Source of the DNA: CAYJVP01 sp964373615
Lineage (GTDB): Bacteria; Patescibacteriota; Patescibacteriia; UBA9934; GWF2-40-263
Direction: 5' to 3'
Assembly: GCA_964373615.1 (NCBI GenBank)
Contig: CAYJVP010000015.1
Location: 1-17,396, forward strand
DNA length: 17,396 nt
Shown here: in pieces, positions 13,491 through 17,396 of the stretch
Layout: each line of letters starts with the position of its first letter
Numbering within the stretch: position 1 is the first letter of the stretch
The notes under the pieces: generated by a model
Database searches by the model: none
Told to the model about the DNA's origin: nothing
The model's input: the letters and a program-made list of their open reading frames with translations, nothing else
Made by a program: the position numbers and the translations under genes

Positions 13491-16150
13491 AGGGATGATG
13501 GTGCGCTGCGCGATCGGCGTAGATACAACGCCTCTTTTGTACATTCAATCGCCACAAGCTTAATCATCCCTATGATAAGCAAAAACCCCGCGTCCGACAA
13601 GGAAAGGGGCGTCACCTCAAACACGCGCTGGAAAAACGGAACGATGAGCGCGATCCCCATGAGGGCAAATCCGGCCGCAACCCCGAGCAAAAGCCATGGG
13701 TTCGAGAACGGATTCATGCGGAACACGCTGCGACGGAAACTTTTAAGCGCGAACACATAGATCAGCGTGTCAATGCCGACCGCGGCAAACATCATGGTGC
13801 GCGCATAGTTGTCATCCAAGGTGGCGCCAAGGATCCATATGTAAACAATGAACAGGACGAGATCCGTCACGATGCCGATCAAGAAAATCAGCACGATCAT
13901 CTCGCGATTCAACACTGGCTCGCCGCGACGGCGCGGCGGACGACGCATGATGTCCGCCTCCCCAGGCTCCATGGTCAGACCGATGTTTGGGAGGCTGTCG
14001 GTCACAAGGTTGATCCAGAGAATTTGAGCAGGTAAAAGGGGGAGAGGCAACCCGAGGATCAGGGAGCCGGCGATAAGAATGATCGCGGTAAGACTGTCCG
14101 TCATGAGGTAGGCGATGGTCTTTCGGATATTATCAAAAATCACGCGTCCCTCCTCGATGGCCGCCGTGATCGTGCCAAGATTGTTATCGACAAGAACCAA
14201 ATCCGAGGCTTCCTTGGCCACCTCTGTGCCCGACCCGAGCGCGACCCCGACATCCGCAGACTTCAGGGCCGGCGCGTCGTTGACCCCATCCCCGGTCATG
14301 GCAACCACCTCACCGCGAGCTTGCCACGCATCCACAATGCGTATTTTATGTCTTGGCTCAACGCGTGCATAGACGTCGATCTCAACGACGCGACGCTTCA
14401 ACTCATCGTCACTCCATTGATCGAGTTCCTCGCCTGTCAACACACCCCCGCCGTGCGTCGAAAGCCCGACCTCCTCGGCAATGGCGCGGGCCGTCTTTGG
14501 GTGGTCGCCGGTGATGATAACGGTGCGCACGCCAGCCTCGCGCGCCCTTTTGATCTGCTCTTTGGCCGCTTGACGCAACGGGTCTTGCAAGGCAAGAAGG
14601 CCGACAAGCGTGAAATCCGTGATGTCTGATTCTGCGATTTGCTGAATGTCCTTCCTCACCGGCTTATGCGCAAAAGCTATGACACGCAGACCCTGTTCTG
14701 TCAGCTCACTGATCGTGTGCTGCCATTGCCGCGAACGCTCCGGAGATAAAGGTTTGACGCTCCCGCTCTCCAGCACATTTGCGCATCGCTCCAAAACACG
14801 CTCCGGAGCTCCCTTCAACAGGAACATACGGCCCGCCCCCCACGTATGCAGGGTGGCCATAAACTTCCGCGAGGAATCAAAGGGGATCTCGGCAAGACGA
14901 GAAAATTTGACCCGGAGTGTATCCGCCGAAAGCCCCGACTGAACCCCGGCTTCCAAAAGCGCGCGTTCTGTCGGCGAGCCGTGCCATTCTGGTTGTGTGA
15001 GTTCCGTGCCGCGCGTGAAGGTCGCATCGTTGCACAGGACGGCCGCTTCAAGCAAAACGGTCATGTCGTGAACCTGCGACGTTTCACGCAAGGCGGCAAA
15101 TGCGGATGGTTCTCCCGCAAGCACGACCTGTCGCACCTTCATCTCACCCTCTGTAATCGTGCCGGTCTTGTCCGCGCAAATCACGGAAACGCTTCCAAGG
15201 GTCTCCGCGGCAAGCAGGCGTCGAACCAGCGCCTTGCGACGCAAGATGCGCTGCATGCCGATCGCAAGCACGACGGTCACAGACACGGCCAGGCCTTCTG
15301 GAACTGCCGCAACGGCCAACGCGATGCTCGTTTGCAACATTTCAAAAAAAAGCTGACCCTGCAGAATACCGACCCCGAAAAGAAGCGCGATGAGGAGGAT
15401 CACGGCTATCGAAATCCACCGGGCCACAGAGGCCAGCTCGGCCTGGAGAGGAGTCGCCTCTTCTTTGGTTCCGGCAAGCAGAGAGGCAATGCGACCAAGC
15501 TCGGTCCGTGCGCCAGTGTCCACGACGACGGCAAGGCCCCGGCCGGCCACGACACTCGTGCCGGCATAGATCATATTCGCGCGCTCCGCCAATACGGCGC
15601 CAGCGGGAAGTTGCGTCACCTGTTTACCAACCGGCATGGACTCTCCGGTCAGAGGAGCCTCATTCACCTCAAGATCGGCTGACTCAATCAGCCGAGCATC
15701 AGCCACGACACTGTCCCCAAACTGGAGCAGGACCACGTCTCCGGGAACCACTTCGTCCGCACGCAAGCGTGCCTCGCGCCCATCCCGGCGAATCGTGGCC
15801 TGCGGTTCGACCAAAACGCGTAGCTGTTCAAGCGCGCGGTTGGCCTTGTATTCCTGCGCGAAACCGACCACCGTGTTCAGCGCAACCGTGGCAACAATCA
15901 CCCCGGTGTCCATGAGGTCATTGAGCGCAAGACTCACCGCGGCAGCGACAATCAAAATAACAATGAGCGGGCTTGTGAATTGGCGGCGTAGGATGGTCCA
16001 CCAACGAACGGACCTTTCCCTCGGCAGGGCGTTCGGACCAAACTTCTCCAGGCGACGTCGTGCTTCGTGCGCGGAAAGTCCGACGGCGAGGCTCTTCAGC
16101 TCGCGCATGGCCTCTCGTGCGCTTAACTCATGCCAAACGATTTTTGTCAT
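13487..16150 (-). CDS. P-type cation-transporting ATPase (P2A, Ca2+-ATPase-like)
   Basis: Membrane pump that uses ATP to export or take up a cation, most like bacterial Ca2+/Mn2+ P2 ATPases. From ATG 16150 it has 887 residues: cation-ATPase N-terminal domain, actuator TGES (168-171), M4 motif PEGL (284-287), phosphorylation site DKTGT (Asp327), nucleotide-binding KGAPE (446-450), hinge TGDGVNDAP (619-627), M6 motif NLVTD (714-718), and a C-terminal four-helix region. The Glu of M4 and Asn and Asp of M6 (SERCA site II) are present; the M5 positions for site I read Ser and Ala, so one ion per cycle is likely. An in-frame GTG at 16198 exists but ATG at 16150 fits the family start. First gene of a five-gene operon. 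Confidence 0.95.
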   Translation of the reverse strand: MTKIVWHELSAREAMRELKSLAVGLSAHEARRRLEKFGPNALPRERSVRWWTILRRQFTSPLIVILIVAAAVSLALNDLMDTGVIVATVALNTVVGFAQEYKANRALEQLRVLVEPQATIRRDGREARLRADEVVPGDVVLLQFGDSVVADARLIESADLEVNEAPLTGESMPVGKQVTQLPAGAVLAERANMIYAGTSVVAGRGLAVVVDTGARTELGRIASLLAGTKEEATPLQAELASVARWISIAVILLIALLFGVGILQGQLFFEMLQTSIALAVAAVPEGLAVSVTVVLAIGMQRILRRKALVRRLLAAETLGSVSVICADKTGTITEGEMKVRQVVLAGEPSAFAALRETSQVHDMTVLLEAAVLCNDATFTRGTELTQPEWHGSPTERALLEAGVQSGLSADTLRVKFSRLAEIPFDSSRKFMATLHTWGAGRMFLLKGAPERVLERCANVLESGSVKPLSPERSRQWQHTISELTEQGLRVIAFAHKPVRKDIQQIAESDITDFTLVGLLALQDPLRQAAKEQIKRAREAGVRTVIITGDHPKTARAIAEEVGLSTHGGGVLTGEELDQWSDDELKRRVVEIDVYARVEPRHKIRIVDAWQARGEVVAMTGDGVNDAPALKSADVGVALGSGTEVAKEASDLVLVDNNLGTITAAIEEGRVIFDNIRKTIAYLMTDSLTAIILIAGSLILGLPLPLLPAQILWINLVTDSLPNIGLTMEPGEADIMRRPPRRRGEPVLNREMIVLIFLIGIVTDLVLFIVYIWILGATLDDNYARTMMFAAVGIDTLIYVFALKSFRRSVFRMNPFSNPWLLLGVAAGFALMGIALIVPFFQRVFEVTPLSLSDAGFLLIIGMIKLVAIECTKEALYLRRSRSAPSSL

Positions 16151-16165
16151 ATCCTGGTATGCGAC

Positions 16166-16194
16166 ATTGTAGCGCACATTCAATCGAGCCCCAA
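16166..16194 (-). promoter_or_regulatory. Predicted promoter of the ATPase-to-murD operon
   Basis: On the minus strand TTGGGG (16189-16194) and TACAAT (16166-16171) are 17 bases apart. The -10 box is good and the -35 box weak, which would suit an activated or regulated promoter. The palindrome at 16326-16357 lies about 130 bases upstream. Confidence 0.4.
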
Positions 16195-16325
16195 GCACGG
16201 ATCACGCGCCTGATGGCTATCTGCACGGAATAAAAAAGATGAGCCAGCAGATTGATAAACGGTACATTGATCAGCCGTACACTGCTCCGACTTCAGAGGA
16301 GACAAAAGATGCAAAGGAATGAAAT

Positions 16326-16357
16326 ATTGTTCATGTCCCATATGGGACATGAACAAT
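16326..16357. promoter_or_regulatory. Perfect 32-base palindrome, candidate operator
   Basis: Two 14-base arms, ATTGTTCATGTCCC and its exact inverse, surround ATAT. The core TGTCCCATATGGGACA is shared with the palindrome at 16925-16952. It touches the stop codon of the PaaX/Cas2-like gene and lies upstream of the ATPase operon. It may be a binding site for that regulator. As RNA it would also form a stem, so a role at the 3' end of the regulator mRNA is possible. Confidence 0.7.
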
Positions 16358-16887
16358 TACTCGTCTTGGCACCAATAAATAGCAACGCGATTTTCAAGAC
16401 GCAATAACTTCACGAGTCGTTTCATATCCGAAATGACATCTCTGTCACTCGTCCAGACACTCAATTGTCGTCGTTGAAATTCCGCGCTTTTTAAAAACCG
16501 ACGCCACGAGGCTCTTGCTTGATCGGCTCCGACCGGAAAATCAAACATGGCCAGACAAAAGGAGCCGGCCGGAAGCTTCTTTTTTGTTTGCCGGATCCGT
16601 TCGCGAAGGATGGCGGCTACAGCGTCGTACGGGAGCTCCACCACGACTTTGTCCCCCTCTGCACGAGCCTCAATCCATTTTTTATTTTGCAACGCCTTCA
16701 TGGCCTGTCTTTCCCGAACCGGCCGCATGAGGCGTTTCCACTCACTGGCTGACATCCTCCCGGAAAAGTGCCGACGTTTGAAATCCTGTGGGCCTTCGGC
16801 CCATTCGAGTGAAAGATCCAAGAGATCGACAATCGATCGCAACACCTCGAGACCGACGGACCGTGGAGACCATGTCGATTTCGACAT
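16357..16887 (-). CDS. PaaX-like regulator with Cas2-like domain
   Basis: Predicted DNA-binding regulator. From ATG 16887 it has 176 residues: an N-terminal winged-helix-like part (about 11-90; RSVGLEVLRSIVDLLDL, RQAMKALQNKKWIEARAEGDKVVVEL) and a C-terminal ferredoxin-like Cas2-like domain (about 108-172; FCLAMFDFPVGADQARASWRRFLKSAEFQRRQLSVWTSD). The latter resembles the middle domain of PaaX repressors, including the FDFP strand whose Asp (116) corresponds to the Cas2 catalytic Asp. No cas genes or CRISPR repeats are present, so a regulator is more likely than an adaptation nuclease. A GTG start at 16899 is also possible. Related palindromes lie just upstream and just downstream, one over the promoter, which points to autoregulation. 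Confidence 0.78.
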   Translation of the reverse strand: MSKSTWSPRSVGLEVLRSIVDLLDLSLEWAEGPQDFKRRHFSGRMSASEWKRLMRPVRERQAMKALQNKKWIEARAEGDKVVVELPYDAVAAILRERIRQTKKKLPAGSFCLAMFDFPVGADQARASWRRFLKSAEFQRRQLSVWTSDRDVISDMKRLVKLLRLENRVAIYWCQDE

Positions 16888-16902
16888 AGGAAAAGTCACG
16901 AA

Positions 16903-16930
16903 AAAATACTAAGGGGCCTATTTGTGTTAA
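16903..16930 (-). promoter_or_regulatory. Predicted promoter of the PaaX/Cas2-like gene
   Basis: On the minus strand TTAACA (16925-16930) and TATTTT (16903-16908) are 16 bases apart, just before the gene. The -35 box is the first six bases of the palindrome 16925-16952, so a protein bound there would block RNA polymerase. Confidence 0.5.
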
Positions 16931-16952
16931 TGTTCCATATGGGACATTAACA
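16925..16952. promoter_or_regulatory. 28-base palindrome with one mismatch, candidate autoregulatory operator
   Basis: TGTTAATGT-TCCATATGGG-ACATTAACA is a palindrome apart from one T-G position. Its centre CCATATGG and the flanking TGT/ACA match the perfect palindrome at 16326-16357; the outer bases differ in only one position per arm (TTAATG against TTCATG). It overlaps the predicted -35 box. Confidence 0.75.
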
Positions 16953-17119
16953 TTTGTTTTTCTTGCTGCCAATGTCTTCCGTGAAAACCGTGACGATTGA
17001 AAAGCACCCAATGTCCGAAGATGTTGGGTGCGATGGTCCCGCCAGCGGCGGGCACGGGGTCCTCTCGTGGCAGAACGCTAAAATATACACGAAAAGGCCG
17101 TTTTGTCAACGTCTGAACC
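16953..17119. other. Intergenic stretch without a recognised gene
   Basis: No protein gene is supported on either strand. It contains an 8-bp hairpin GCACCCAA/TTGGGTGC (17004-17031) and a GC-rich hairpin CCCGCCAGCGGCGGG (17038-17052). Neither has a convincing U tract. Apparent reading frames here are extensions of antisense reading through tRNA-Lys. Confidence 0.6.
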
Positions 17120-17148
17120 TTGCCATGCCAACGAAAATGCCCTATATT
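17120..17148 (+). promoter_or_regulatory. Predicted promoter of tRNA-Lys
   Basis: TTGCCA (17120-17125) and TATATT (17143-17148) are 17 bases apart. Each matches five of six consensus bases. The start point would fall a few bases before the tRNA. Confidence 0.65.
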
Positions 17149-17156
17149 TGCCTCAC

Positions 17157-17231
17157 GCGCTGGTAGCTCAGTGGTAGAGCAGGGGCCTTTTAAGCCCAAG
17201 GTCGAGGGTCCGATCCCCTCCCAGCGCACCA
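17157..17231 (+). tRNA. tRNA-Lys(TTT)
   Basis: Complete cloverleaf: acceptor GCGCTGG/CCAGCGC, D stem GCTC/GAGC, anticodon loop CTTTTAA (anticodon TTT), variable AGGTC, T arm GAGGG-TCCGATC-CCCTC, discriminator A and encoded CCA. The T loop starts TCC rather than the near-universal TTC, so position 55 is C. The top pair of the anticodon stem is a G-A mismatch. Confidence 0.93.
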
Positions 17232-17269
17232 AAATCTCCATCGGCTTTAGCCGGTGGAGATTTTGTTTT
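17231..17269 (+). terminator. Intrinsic terminator after tRNA-Lys
   Basis: AAAATCTCCA-T-CGGC pairs with GCCG-G-TGGAGATTTT around TTTA, followed by GTTTTG. It is a strong hairpin with a U tract, beginning at the last base of the tRNA CCA. Confidence 0.8.
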
Positions 17270-17332
17270 GGAGGGGATCGGACCGGAAGGGGCTTGGGGA
17301 AACACGCTGTTTCCCCACTACTGCCGGGGGAG
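17269..17332 (+). other. tRNA-associated element with antisense T-arm (second copy)
   Basis: Directly after the terminator, GGAGGGGATCGGACC (17270-17284, within one base) is the exact reverse complement of tRNA-Lys T-arm bases 52-66. It is followed by a G-rich stretch, the stem-loop GGGGAAACA-CGC-TGTTTCCCC and TGCCGGGGG. The same order is seen after tRNA-Thr. From there to the window end (about 65 bases) I recognise nothing. Confidence 0.6.
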
Positions 17333-17396
17333 GCCCACGGAGGCTGTGAATTACGAAACTCCCGTTTAAACGAAAATCAGATACAATAACAAGCGG

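Noticed and set aside
16357..16887. Cas2 adaptation nuclease
   Set aside because: The Cas2-like domain is preceded by about 100 residues of winged-helix-like sequence, as in PaaX, and there is no cas1 or repeat array in the window.
17004..17031. Terminator for the PaaX/Cas2-like gene or a leftward gene
   Set aside because: The 8-bp hairpin has a 12-base loop and no U tract on either strand, and it lies upstream, not downstream, of the regulator gene.
16927..17241. Minus-strand frame of 104 codons across tRNA-Lys
   Set aside because: It is antisense to the tRNA and its promoter, a common artefact of reading through tRNA genes.

Overview
The window looks like a bacterial scaffold from the Candidate Phyla Radiation (Patescibacteria) or a close relative. 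This is an inference from gene content and layout, not from a marker gene. The coding density is high, genes are joined by 1-4 base overlaps (ATGA, GTGA), and there are small cell-wall and division clusters. The MurE-type ligase lacks its N-terminal domain, and there is a RAYT-type transposase with palindromic repeats. Almost every protein gene is on the minus strand. One 100-base run of N (9987-10086) is a scaffold gap inside a repeat array.

Layout, left to right. (1) 1-2138: an orphan, GC-rich urocanate hydratase gene (hutU) with its own promoter, a 206-base inverted-repeat element in its leader and a bidirectional terminator. (2) 2139-4520: rlpA-like, ftsE, ftsX operon (divisome and peptidoglycan), read leftward. 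(3) 4514-4840: two promoters facing each other across a 174-base imperfect palindrome. One reads toward rlpA-ftsEX, the other toward tRNA-Gly(CCC). (4) 4840-5750: a membrane-anchored methyltransferase gene and tRNA-Thr(CGT). The tRNA 3' end is duplicated 207 bases downstream around a hairpin-rich insert. (5) 5767-9130: MurE-like ligase, PH-domain membrane protein, FtsB/DivIC-like protein and PpiC/SurA-like foldase, an envelope operon. (6) 9205-10095: RAYT transposase with palindromic 20-base units at both ends, sitting between the murE-like gene and murD. (7) 10104-16194: P-type cation ATPase, translin-family protein, unknown protein, GT2 glycosyltransferase and MurD, apparently one operon. 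(8) 16326-16952: a PaaX/Cas2-like regulator gene bracketed by two closely related palindromes; one covers the -35 box of its own promoter. (9) 17120-17396: tRNA-Lys(TTT), its terminator and the start of a tRNA-associated element.

The envelope genes form a coherent theme: MurE-like and MurD build the peptide stem, FtsEX, FtsB-like and RlpA-like act at the septum, and the PpiC-like foldase and GT2 enzyme serve envelope assembly. hutU does not fit this theme and is compositionally different, which suggests acquisition by transfer.

The most interesting unexplained signals are four. First, an element following both tRNA-Thr and tRNA-Lys: a perfect antisense copy of 14-15 T-arm bases, then a G-rich stretch, a stem-loop and TGCCGGGGG. 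Second, the face-to-face promoter palindrome. Third, the PaaX/Cas2-like gene with twin operators. Fourth, a translin-family protein keeping TRAX-like acidic residues, translationally coupled to an unrecognised partner.
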